A stretch of 64,000 bases of DNA from an uncultured Bacteroidales bacterium. GTDB lineage: Bacteria > Bacteroidota > Bacteroidia > Bacteroidales > UBA932. Below, in pieces: positions 16,516 to 24,531 of this stretch. The DNA lies in assembly GCA_944322565.1 (NCBI GenBank), contig CALUPG010000008.1:1-64000 (forward strand). The letters are read 5' to 3'. The stretch's first letter is position 1; the number at the start of each line of letters is the position of its first letter. Below the pieces are notes generated by a model. That model saw only the letters and a program-made list of their open reading frames with translations. It made no database searches and was not told the origin of the DNA. Both the position numbers and the translations under genes were made by a program.

Positions 16516-17415
16516 TCAGAATCTGACACCGCCGTACATACCCAGCTTTATCATGCCGTCATTGTCGACCGCTATCTTGACTGCATAGACAAGATTCTTC
16601 CTCTCGTCATCAGTCTGGATATTCTTTGGAGTGAACTCGCTCTGTGACGATATCCATGTCACTGTCCCGGGATATTCCCGCATATGGTCTCGGCCGTAGT
16701 CCGAGAAGACGCGCACTTCCTGCCCCAAAGTTATTCCCGCAAGCTGGGCGGAAGTGACATACGCCCTGAGATAGACGCGGCCGAGGTCGGCCACCTTGAA
16801 CAGAGGCCGACCGGCAGAAGCAAATTCACCCTCCTCGGCATATTTCGTCAGCACTGTTCCCGACACAGGAGACACAATGCGGCACTTTGCAAGCCTGTCA
16901 TCAATCTGCGCTATCTGCATATCTATGCTTGAGCTCTGGGCATCAATGCTTGAAACAGAATTGTTCAAAGCTTTTTCCTGAGCTTCAATCTGGGCCTTCA
17001 GCTGGGAAATTCCGGAATTCACATCATCCATCTGCTTCTGTGTCGCAGCCCCGTCCGCAAGCAGGCTTGCCACACGCTTGCGTTCAGTTTCCATTGACTC
17101 CAGCCGTTCTTCGAGAGAGCGGATCTGACTGTCCACATCCGGCCTGCTGCTCAATACCGACTCTGAACTTTTCGCCAGCTGCATTCTGGTCAGATACAGC
17201 TGGACGGTGTCAATACACCCGATTATGGCTCCAGCCGACACAGAGTCCCCCTCTTCCGCATCAAAGAACAGAATCCTGCCGTTGGCTTCGGCCGATACAG
17301 TCACCTCTGTAGATTCAAAATATCCTTCTGCGTCATATCCGCCCATCTTGTCATTGCATGCTGACAAAGATACAGCAGCAAGGGCCAATACCGCCAATTT
17401 AATTCTCTTGTCCAT
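16516..17415 (-). CDS. HlyD/YbhG-family periplasmic adaptor lipoprotein
   Basis: Start MDKRIKLAV at 17415 gives a signal peptide with lipobox (VSLSAC); the upstream ATG adds MSRKIRY. About 299 residues. VTVSAEANGRILFFDAEEGD begins the biotinyl-lipoyl half-motif, a coiled-coil hairpin spans about residues 75-170 (many Glu/Gln/Ser heptads), and VSPVSGTVLTKYAEEGE closes the lipoyl domain. It would link the inner-membrane ABC complex to the TolC-type channel encoded 43 bases upstream. Confidence 0.88.
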   Translation of the reverse strand: MDKRIKLAVLALAAVSLSACNDKMGGYDAEGYFESTEVTVSAEANGRILFFDAEEGDSVSAGAIIGCIDTVQLYLTRMQLAKSSESVLSSRPDVDSQIRSLEERLESMETERKRVASLLADGAATQKQMDDVNSGISQLKAQIEAQEKALNNSVSSIDAQSSSIDMQIAQIDDRLAKCRIVSPVSGTVLTKYAEEGEFASAGRPLFKVADLGRVYLRAYVTSAQLAGITLGQEVRVFSDYGRDHMREYPGTVTWISSQSEFTPKNIQTDDERKNLVYAVKIAVDNDGMIKLGMYGGVRF

Positions 17416-17458
17416 ATATCGTATTTTTCGTGACATTCATGCAAGCTGATTTTGTATC

Positions 17459-18742
17459 CTACTGGTTCAGCATCACTTTCAGGTCATAGATATTCTTGAG
17501 CAGTTCCAGCTCGTGCCTTGACCGTTCCACCTTGGCATTGTTCTCATTCATCATGTCCCGCAGAAGGTCGTTCACCGTGATGATTCCATTCCTGTACTTT
17601 GACTCGGAGACCTTCCGCACGGATTCGCGGAGCCTGACAATCTCGTCGTCGGATGCCTTCATCTCGTACATCCTGTCTATTTCATTCTGAATCTGCGTCT
17701 GCTGAAGGTCAGTATTCCACTTGAATGCATCCCTCTGGAGTTCAACCGACCTCTGTGAAAGGTCTATGCTCCTGAGGTCATTTTTCCTTGTGTAGAAACC
17801 GCTGATGTTCCATTTGAATGTGATACCCGCTATCCCGTTCCACGACATCTTGTTATAGACCATGTCATCGAAAATGTTAAGCCCCGGCTTTCCGTACCAT
17901 CCCTGAGCAAAGAAGGCGAACTTCGGCATCACAGCCACATCAAGCATCTTCTTCTGAAGCTCTAACTCACGGATTCTGGCATCGAAGAGGAGCAGTTCCG
18001 TTCTTTTGTTGAGGCCCGTGTCCACAAGCATGACTTCAGGCTTATCAAAGACCTCGCTGTCCTCAATCCTGCGCCCTATCATTATGGCGAGCATGTCCTT
18101 GTAAGTTCTGACGGCACTCTCGAGCTGTCTGCGCTGCTGCCTTAGGGTAAGCAGTTCCACCCGGATATTGTCCGTGTCGCTCGCCAGTGCGGTGCCATTC
18201 CTTACGGCGGACTCCACAATCTTCAGGTTGGCAGTCATCAGCGTATCCATATACAGGCTCGTCCTGATGTTCTCCTCCATGACAAGAATACCGAAATACA
18301 TCTGGTTGATTCTTGTCTTGAGTGCATCGATGTCCTTGTCAAGAGTGAGCCTTGAGACTTCCGCCTGCGCCTTTACTGCCTCCCTCTGAGCCTTGGAATA
18401 GCCGCCGTCCCATATGGTCTGGCTGATGTCTAGCTGCACCTTGTACTGGTCATGCGAAAGCCCCTTCATCTCGACGCCCGCGAGAGCCAGAAGATTGTTG
18501 AAGGCTTCGGGAAATTCCGTCACGTCACTCTGGAGGGTAGCCTGCCCTCCGAGTGATATCTGCGGGACATAGCCCATTGCCGCATTCTCAAAAGAATAGC
18601 GGGACATGGCCTCGGTCAGTTCATATTGTCTGACGAGGGGATAATTGTTCCGTGCCAGAGTATAGCATTCCTCAAGGGATATGGCGGCAAGCTGCAGCTG
18701 CATGGATGCCAGCAGCATGGACAATAACAGGATTCTTTTCAT
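17459..18742 (-). CDS. TolC-family outer-membrane efflux protein
   Basis: 427 residues with a cleavable signal (LLSMLLASMQLQLAA). ISLEECYTLARNNYPLVRQY is the usual start of the mature protein. Two OEP repeats of long helices follow (VQLDISQTIWDGGYSKAQ in the first, ITFKWNISGFYTRKNDLRSI in the second), ending with SKYRNGIITVNDLLRDM. First gene of the six-gene efflux operon, with a good promoter at 18811-18842. A second TolC gene at 39515 belongs to a different efflux operon. Confidence 0.9.
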   Translation of the reverse strand: MKRILLLSMLLASMQLQLAAISLEECYTLARNNYPLVRQYELTEAMSRYSFENAAMGYVPQISLGGQATLQSDVTEFPEAFNNLLALAGVEMKGLSHDQYKVQLDISQTIWDGGYSKAQREAVKAQAEVSRLTLDKDIDALKTRINQMYFGILVMEENIRTSLYMDTLMTANLKIVESAVRNGTALASDTDNIRVELLTLRQQRRQLESAVRTYKDMLAIMIGRRIEDSEVFDKPEVMLVDTGLNKRTELLLFDARIRELELQKKMLDVAVMPKFAFFAQGWYGKPGLNIFDDMVYNKMSWNGIAGITFKWNISGFYTRKNDLRSIDLSQRSVELQRDAFKWNTDLQQTQIQNEIDRMYEMKASDDEIVRLRESVRKVSESKYRNGIITVNDLLRDMMNENNAKVERSRHELELLKNIYDLKVMLNQ

Positions 18743-18810
18743 ATGGCATCAACATCTGTCCGCGTCCCCCGCTTGAAAGAGCCGCAGGGAAACATAAATC
18801 CGAATCAACG

Positions 18811-18842
18811 CAAATATAGGCAAATCCTCAGTGAAATACAAG
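18811..18842 (-). promoter_or_regulatory. Promoter of the YbhGFSR-like efflux operon
   Basis: On the minus strand TATATTTG (18811-18818) with CTTG (18839-18842) 20 bases upstream. It predicts a leader of about 60 bases before the tolC start. Confidence 0.65.
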
Positions 18843-18855
18843 ACAGGAGACTTTC

Positions 18856-20001
18856 CTACCAGAAAAATAATGCTGAGCCCCCGAGCACCAGGGAATGGAC
18901 AGCCTGCCTGCGGGAGGAGAAATTTGATGCGCCATACTCAACCATGGCTTTAACCTTGAAGTTTTCTCCCGTCGCGACCGCAAGTCCCCCCCCTGCAGAC
19001 AACACAAATCCGCCCGAGACTCCGGCGGTTTCTGACGAAGGTCTGTTCCCCGCCAGCGAATAGCCGGCAAAAACTCGGGTATCCACCTCAAGGATTCGGG
19101 CAAACGGATGCCTCCAGTATCCTCCGGCCATAAAATCATAAGTGTTGAATGACAGGGAACTGCCGGCGATATATGAATTGGCCCCCACCCGCAATGCCAC
19201 ACCGGCTGTCCCGCGGAGAGTCTCTCCGCAGCTGACAGGGAAAGAAATCTCTATGCCCGCCGTCCCTCCACCCTTCAGATTTCCGTTGTCTCCCGACAAT
19301 CCCGCATTTCCGAGAAAGAATCTGTAACCGAGATACAGACCCATTTCGCAATATGCCCCTGAAGAGTCAAAGCCAATTGCCGGCTCACGGTACATGCCGC
19401 TGATATACTTATCCTTGAAAATCAAGTCAGCAAAGAAATACCCCAGCTTGACGGACAATATCCCTATCGCTGCACCGGCAATGACATCCGTAGCCCAATG
19501 CCTGTTGTTGATGATTCTCGAGATACCTGTCGCCGCAGCTATCGCATAGCCTCCGAGACTGAACCACGGGCTTCTCCACCCATATTCTTCATGCAGCATG
19601 GCTGCTGCCATAAAACTTGTGGCCGTATGACCGGAAGGGAAAGAGTTGCGCGCCGAGCCGTCAGGCCTCTGCCTGGCGACAGTATACTTTATGCCGTTGA
19701 CCGCCGCTGCCATCACTGCCACGGAAAATGCGTCCGACACCAGCATGCGTCCCCATGAACTGCGGCTTTCATATCCGAACGCCTTCAGTCCGGCCATCAC
19801 GACAGCCGGAGAGTACTGGAAATAGTCATCATAATGGTACCGGATATCACCCACGGCATTGTAGCGCAGCATGAAGATGCTTCTGTCAAATGACGGAAAA
19901 CCGGCATCCGCACCTTCCCCTGACAATGTCCTGGAAGCGCATATGGCGGGACATGACAGGAATGCAACAACGAGAGGCAGGAGCAAGGCTGATAATTTCA
20001 T
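18856..20001 (-). CDS. PAP2 phosphatase fused to an outer-membrane beta-barrel domain
   Basis: 381 residues with a signal peptide (LLLPLVVAFLSCPAICA). The PAP2 (acid phosphatase/lipid phosphatase) motifs are complete: KYTVARQRPDG, SFPSGHTATSF and SRIINNRHWATDVIAG (residues about 105-185). From about residue 210 the protein is a run of alternating amphipathic strands (MGLYLGYRFFLG, AGIEISFPVS, FKVKAMVEYGAS) ending GGSALFFW, the aromatic C-terminus typical of outer-membrane barrels. The phosphatase may therefore act at the outer membrane or periplasmic face on lipid phosphates. Some Bacteroidota PAP2 proteins share this layout. Confidence 0.82.
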   Translation of the reverse strand: MKLSALLLPLVVAFLSCPAICASRTLSGEGADAGFPSFDRSIFMLRYNAVGDIRYHYDDYFQYSPAVVMAGLKAFGYESRSSWGRMLVSDAFSVAVMAAAVNGIKYTVARQRPDGSARNSFPSGHTATSFMAAAMLHEEYGWRSPWFSLGGYAIAAATGISRIINNRHWATDVIAGAAIGILSVKLGYFFADLIFKDKYISGMYREPAIGFDSSGAYCEMGLYLGYRFFLGNAGLSGDNGNLKGGGTAGIEISFPVSCGETLRGTAGVALRVGANSYIAGSSLSFNTYDFMAGGYWRHPFARILEVDTRVFAGYSLAGNRPSSETAGVSGGFVLSAGGGLAVATGENFKVKAMVEYGASNFSSRRQAVHSLVLGGSALFFW

Positions 20002-20023
20002 ATGGTCTGCGGCTAAATCCTTG

Positions 20024-20031
20024 CAAAGATA
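20024..20031 (-). promoter_or_regulatory. -7 box of the PAP2 gene
   Basis: TATCTTTG on the minus strand, 23 bases from the start codon. A weak TTTA lies about 21 bases further upstream. Confidence 0.45.
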
Positions 20032-20088
20032 GGTAAAATATGAATTTTTAAGTAAATTTGGGAGTCCATGACTTTCACTTGCGGGATC

Positions 20089-20811
20089 ATGACTGAAGAA
20101 ATCATTCTGATAATCGCCGGATTCGTGTCAGGCCTGCTGTCGGGGACAGTAGGATTCGGGGGAGGCATGATACTCCTCCCTGCCATGACATCATGCTACG
20201 GAATAGAAGCCGCGGTACCGATGTGCACCATATCGCAGCTTTTGAGCAACATTTTCCGTGTCGCATCAGGATTCAAATCCATCAGATGGCGGAAAGTCGC
20301 TTTTTTTCTCATTCCGGCCGCACCTCTGACAGCCCTCGGAGCATACTGGTTTGTCATCGTCCCTAAAGAACTGATGACACGTATTCTCTGCGTGCTGCTG
20401 ATTATCTTCGCCTTTCTTGATATGGCAGAAAAATTAAGGCTGCCCCGTTCCAGATGGACTATGCTTGCCGGCGGCGGAATCTGCGGAGTAGTCAACGGAC
20501 TGCTGAGCCTCTCGGGACCAATCAGCAGCGCAGTATTCCTTACTCTGGGACTCTCCCCTGCCGCCTATATCGCCAGCGAGGCCGCAGCATCGACAGCAAT
20601 GCACATAATACAGATTTCAGCATACGGAGGATTCGGTCTGATTTCAGGACATACAGTCTGGGAAGGGCTTGTCACAGGAGCCGCAATGGTCTCAGGCAAC
20701 TGGATTGCCCTCAGGAAAATAAAGAATCTGAAAAGAAAAATCTACCGCCGCACTGTGGCGATTGTCATGATTGTGTGCTCCATCTGGCTCTTCCTTTCAA
20801 TCAGCACATGA
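20089..20811 (+). CDS. TauE/SafE-family sulfite exporter-like permease
   Basis: Start MTEEIILII at 20089 places the first helix at the N-terminus; the in-frame ATG at 20068 adds seven residues. About 240 residues with seven or eight membrane helices. GFVSGLLSGTVGFGGGMILL is the conserved first-repeat motif and GICGVVNGLLSLSGP starts the second. Members export sulfite, sulfoacetate or related anions; the substrate here is unknown and no sulfur genes are adjacent. Divergent from the PAP2 gene. Confidence 0.85.
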   Translation: MTEEIILIIAGFVSGLLSGTVGFGGGMILLPAMTSCYGIEAAVPMCTISQLLSNIFRVASGFKSIRWRKVAFFLIPAAPLTALGAYWFVIVPKELMTRILCVLLIIFAFLDMAEKLRLPRSRWTMLAGGGICGVVNGLLSLSGPISSAVFLTLGLSPAAYIASEAAASTAMHIIQISAYGGFGLISGHTVWEGLVTGAAMVSGNWIALRKIKNLKRKIYRRTVAIVMIVCSIWLFLSIST

Positions 20812-20839
20812 CGCTTCCGGCAATTTTTGTCATCAGGCA

Positions 20840-21643
20840 TCATTTGTCTTTCAGGAGCCTGACAGTAACATGGACTGCAAGGTAAAGACTTGCCGTAACA
20901 GGAGAGTTGCTCATCAGGCCCGTTGAAAAAGGCCTGAAATTCAAGACAGGAGCATCACCGTGAACCGACCAGTATCCGAAATATACAGGCATTCCGATTT
21001 CGCCTCTGACACCCACCCTGCGTTTTGGAACAGGGCGCCCGAATGTCAGCCCGACATATACTCCCACCTCCGGCCGACTGGCATAACATCCTACGGCACA
21101 ATCCTCATTCAGGCCATACCTGCCTCCGGGGCGGATAATCTCCACTTGTGACAGATCCTTTCCCGTCAGGCCAAAATCCGCAAATACGGCTTTGTCATAC
21201 ATTTCCGAATAGCGGTATGCAATCTTGTTCTGGAACAGAAGTCCTCCTGTAAGGAAAACACTTCCGGCACCATGTCTGAAAGGAGTCCAGTCCACCAGCA
21301 GACGGAGCACATGTGAGTTCAATGTCTCTTTTCCGCCCTCAGGATATATTTCAAAGGACCTGCTGTCAGAAATGACCGCAACATTGGGACTGCTGCTCTG
21401 TTTTAATGGAGAAGACATGCAGAGGAGGTGATAATCAAGCCTCAGATTGACCGAACGGGCCAAAGGAGTGGAAACGGATACCCCTGCTCCGTATATTGAA
21501 ACACCAGCACTCAACCCGACATTGCTGAACGCATGTCGCCTGGCATAGGCCATATCGGCATCGTCTCCCGCATATCCGGGGACCGCCAGGAGCGACATGA
21601 GCGACATGAGAGCAAATGTAAATGTAAGAGATATCCTTCTCAT
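20840..21643 (-). CDS. Exported outer-membrane-barrel-like protein, unknown function
   Basis: 267 residues with a signal peptide (FALMSLMSLLAVPGYA). The mature part is made of amphipathic strands (VNLRLDYHLLC, HVLRLLVDWTPF, VFLTGGLLF, VGVYVGLTF) and ends VTASLYLAVHVTVRLLKDK, so a small outer-membrane barrel is likely. Its start overlaps the stop of the upstream lipoprotein gene by ATGA (21640-21643); the two are a coupled pair. No family recognised. Confidence 0.65.
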   Translation of the reverse strand: MRRISLTFTFALMSLMSLLAVPGYAGDDADMAYARRHAFSNVGLSAGVSIYGAGVSVSTPLARSVNLRLDYHLLCMSSPLKQSSSPNVAVISDSRSFEIYPEGGKETLNSHVLRLLVDWTPFRHGAGSVFLTGGLLFQNKIAYRYSEMYDKAVFADFGLTGKDLSQVEIIRPGGRYGLNEDCAVGCYASRPEVGVYVGLTFGRPVPKRRVGVRGEIGMPVYFGYWSVHGDAPVLNFRPFSTGLMSNSPVTASLYLAVHVTVRLLKDK

Positions 21644-22188
21644 TCTGTCAACTTTATATTATAATACCCGTCATCTATCCGGTATCTTTCAGAACCGGTG
21701 TCAAGCACACCGGAAAAGATACCGGTCGCATATCTGCCGCTCAGCAGGGAGATCTTGAGGGCGGCATCCTCAAGCCTGCCGACAAATGTCTCACCGGAGC
21801 CATTTACCTGATATGAAACGGAAATATTGAGATCAGTAAGTCCGTCCCCCGCGCTGTACACTTTTTGTGCTGCCAATGGCTCATTGTTCCAAAGATCAAC
21901 GGAAAGGACAAGAAGATTTATGGAAGAGCCATCTTCAGAAGGAGACAGGAAAAGCGGGGCGTCAAAGGAAAAATTGCGTTCTTTGAAGACCAAATTGTCC
22001 ACATAATCAGAATAATATTCTGCCGCCACATCCGGTCTTCCGGTCTGCACAATTGAAAATTCCACATCATTCCCCTCTGCCAGCGCACGGTTCTTCTCGC
22101 ACTGTGTGAACATGGAACAGAACAGCAGCCAGAAGAGGATACAACCCGAGATTTTGACTGCGGCAAGAAACCTGTCATAGTTCTTCAT
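21640..22188 (-). CDS. Putative lipoprotein of unknown function
   Basis: 182 residues. A hydrophobic segment (ISGCILFWLLFCSMFTQC) ends in a Cys at about 30 followed by EKN, so lipidation is plausible though the lipobox is weak. The rest is a beta-rich domain (EFSIVQTGRPDVAAEYY, ISVSYQVNGSGETFVGRL) without motifs I recognise. Translationally coupled to the barrel-like protein downstream, so the two probably form an envelope pair. Confidence 0.6.
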   Translation of the reverse strand: MKNYDRFLAAVKISGCILFWLLFCSMFTQCEKNRALAEGNDVEFSIVQTGRPDVAAEYYSDYVDNLVFKERNFSFDAPLFLSPSEDGSSINLLVLSVDLWNNEPLAAQKVYSAGDGLTDLNISVSYQVNGSGETFVGRLEDAALKISLLSGRYATGIFSGVLDTGSERYRIDDGYYNIKLTE

Positions 22189-22233
22189 ACGATAGCCTCC
22201 ATAAGTTTTCCATCAAAATTAAAGATTATAGTG

Positions 22234-22241
22234 TATTTTTG
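22234..22241 (+). promoter_or_regulatory. -7 box of the COG0523 GTPase gene
   Basis: TATTTTTG matches TAnnTTTG and lies 64 bases upstream of the start codon. The -33 region is weak. No Zur-like palindrome is evident. Confidence 0.4.
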
Positions 22242-22305
22242 CAAATTAAAATTTAATGCCCCGGACAAGCGCTGAGACAAAGCCCGGGAAAGGAGATATG
22301 ACACG

Positions 22306-23565
22306 ATGGAAAACAAGACAATTCCGGTCCTGCTTCTGACCGGTTATCTCGGAAGCGGAAAGACAACCCTTGTCAACAACATTCTTTCCAACAGGAAAGG
22401 AATACGGTTTGCCGTAATAGTCAATGATATAGGAGAAGTCAACATTGACGCGGACCTTATTCAGAAGGGAGGAGTCGTCGGAAGCAAGGACGACAGTCTG
22501 GTGGCCTTGCAGAACGGCTGCATCTGCTGCACCCTCAAGGCCGACCTTGTGGAGCAGATATATGAACTCATGAAGATGCAGCGCTTCGACTATATCGTCA
22601 TAGAAGCCAGCGGCATCTGCGAGCCGGAGCCGATAGCCCAGACCATCTGCACCATCCCGACTCTCGGAGAGGCATACCGCAAATACGGCATCTGCCGCCT
22701 CGACTGCATCGTGACCGTTGTAGATGCCCTGCGCATGGAAAGCGAGTTCGGCTGCGGAGACGGCCTCACCCGCGGGGACATCGGTGAGGAGGACATAGAG
22801 AATCTCATTATCCGGCAGATAGAGTTCTGCAACATCATACTGCTCAACAAGGCATCCGAAGTTAAGCCTGAGGAACTTGCCAGAATCAGGCAGATCATCA
22901 GGACTATCCAGCCGCGCGCCGAAATCATAGAATGTGACTATACCCGAGTCGACCTTGACAGACTTATCGGCACAGGAATGTTTGACTTTGACAAAGTGGC
23001 AACATCCGCAGGCTGGATTCAGGGCATCGAACACCAGGCCACGGCGGAAGAGGAACTCGAGGCCAGAAACTACGGGATGCACCTCGAATACAACCGCGGC
23101 GAGCATCAGCACGAACATGGACACGAGCATGAAGGAGAAAGCCACGGTCACGAGGGACACGGACATCACCACCATCACCATGACGGCGGTGAAGTCGAGG
23201 AATACGGCATCGGCACATTCGTCTACTACCGCAGGCCGGCACTCGACCTCAACAAGTTCGACAATTTCGTGGCAAAAAAATGGCCGAAGAGCATCATCCG
23301 GGCAAAGGGCATCTGCTACTTCAGCGAAAACCCCGACATGTCATATCTCTTCGAGCAGGCCGGCAGACAGAAACTGCTCCGCGAGGCCGGACAATGGTAT
23401 GCCACCGCTCCGGAAGAGGACAGGCTTGAACTCATGCGCCAGGACCCGAATTTCTTCAAGGACTGGGACGAAAAATACGGCGACAGGATGCAGAAAATTG
23501 TCTTCATCGGCCAGAACATGGACAAGGAACAGATTTCCCGCGACCTTGACATGTGCCTTGAATAG
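22306..23565 (+). CDS. COG0523 (CobW/ZNG1-like) G3E GTPase metallochaperone
   Basis: 419 residues. P-loop GYLGSGKTTL (about residues 12-21), metal-binding GCICCTL (about 71-77, the CxCC motif), IVIEASGICEP (switch), and NKAS as the guanine-specificity motif variant. Residues about 262-294 are a His-rich run (HEHGHEHEGESHGHEGHGHH and beyond) before the CobW_C domain (YYRRPALDLNKFDNF, IIRAKGICYF). Such proteins deliver zinc or other metals to client enzymes using GTP. The His-rich loop points to Zn, Ni or Co handling. It stands alone between divergent and convergent neighbours. A GGAGATATG segment precedes the ATG by about 10 bases. Confidence 0.9.
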   Translation: MENKTIPVLLLTGYLGSGKTTLVNNILSNRKGIRFAVIVNDIGEVNIDADLIQKGGVVGSKDDSLVALQNGCICCTLKADLVEQIYELMKMQRFDYIVIEASGICEPEPIAQTICTIPTLGEAYRKYGICRLDCIVTVVDALRMESEFGCGDGLTRGDIGEEDIENLIIRQIEFCNIILLNKASEVKPEELARIRQIIRTIQPRAEIIECDYTRVDLDRLIGTGMFDFDKVATSAGWIQGIEHQATAEEELEARNYGMHLEYNRGEHQHEHGHEHEGESHGHEGHGHHHHHHDGGEVEEYGIGTFVYYRRPALDLNKFDNFVAKKWPKSIIRAKGICYFSENPDMSYLFEQAGRQKLLREAGQWYATAPEEDRLELMRQDPNFFKDWDEKYGDRMQKIVFIGQNMDKEQISRDLDMCLE

Positions 23566-23597
23566 GGCAATTCCAAAATGCCGGACGCGTCAATCTG

Positions 23598-24527
23598 TCA
23601 ATATATCTCTATTGTATAGACTGAGTTGAAAGACCGGTGCGGCCTGAGGTGCTGTATCCGGTCTTTTTGGCTGAAATCCCCCACGAATCCGGCTCTGTCG
23701 CAGCGTCCGTACCACGGCTCGATGCATACGAACGGCGCATTCTTGCCTGCAGGAGACCAGAGTCCGACAAGAGGAGCATCAAAGGACAGGCTGAGCCATG
23801 GAGTACCGTCCTTCGTGAGCAGAGTGACTTTTCCGACCTGCGAGTCCTCGAAAATCAGGGCATCCCTGTCAAATATATGCGTATCAAGCGGAATCCTTGC
23901 CGGTATTTCATATTTCGTGTCAGGGTCGGCGCATCCTTTCTCACTTATGAGGTCATACAGGAAGATGTCCCGGTCCTGAATATTTTTGTCTGTCCCGACG
24001 GATAAACTGCCCTCCTGTACTCCAGAAGACACTCCTCTCTGTCTTTCAAGCAGAAAATATCCCCTGTCCTCAGTCTGAGGGTCAAAGGCCGGATAATAGA
24101 AGGCCGGATGCGCCCCTATCTGGAAATACATGTCGGAGTCCGAGGGGTTGGACACCTTCCAGAGCACCTCAACCCTGTTGCCGTCAAGGCGGTATCCGAT
24201 TTCAAGCACAAACCGATACGGATAGCGAGCCAGAGTCTCCCCGCAGGAGCTGAGCCTGTACCATACCTCATTGTCTGACTTTGAATCAAGGGTAAAATCC
24301 ATGTCTCTTGCGAAGCCGTGCTGGGACATTTCATATTCTTTGTCCCCGACCCGGTATTTTCCGTTCCACAGGCTTCCCACTATCGGGAAAAGCACCGGGG
24401 AATGCCTTTTCCAGAATGCAGGGTCTGCCTGCCACAAATACTCGGTTCCGCCTTTTCTGATGCTGCAGAGTTCTGCGCCATGACTGCTGACTTCTATCGT
24501 CAGTACACCATTTGTCAGAGTTTCCAT
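23598..24527 (-). CDS. Aldose 1-epimerase family protein (LacX-like)
   Basis: Start METLTNGVLTIEV at 24527 is 4 bases after the topB stop; the in-frame ATG at 24560 would overlap topB by 29 bases. About 309 residues. Galactose mutarotase-like fold: AELCSIRKGGTEYLWQAD, FPIVGSLWNGKYRVGDKEY, QIGAHPAFYYP (catalytic-region His) and PFVCIEPWYGRCDR (Glu). Members epimerise C1 of sugars or act on hexose-6-phosphates; the substrate here is unclear. It is likely co-transcribed with topB. Confidence 0.85.
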   Translation of the reverse strand: METLTNGVLTIEVSSHGAELCSIRKGGTEYLWQADPAFWKRHSPVLFPIVGSLWNGKYRVGDKEYEMSQHGFARDMDFTLDSKSDNEVWYRLSSCGETLARYPYRFVLEIGYRLDGNRVEVLWKVSNPSDSDMYFQIGAHPAFYYPAFDPQTEDRGYFLLERQRGVSSGVQEGSLSVGTDKNIQDRDIFLYDLISEKGCADPDTKYEIPARIPLDTHIFDRDALIFEDSQVGKVTLLTKDGTPWLSLSFDAPLVGLWSPAGKNAPFVCIEPWYGRCDRAGFVGDFSQKDRIQHLRPHRSFNSVYTIEIY

Positions 24528-24531
24528 AATA

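Noticed and set aside
22246..23181. 311-codon open frame on the minus strand opposite the COG0523 GTPase
   Set aside because: It is antisense to a gene with a clear P-loop, CxCC and His run; the Val/Met-rich product reflects the His-rich sense strand, and it has no family features.
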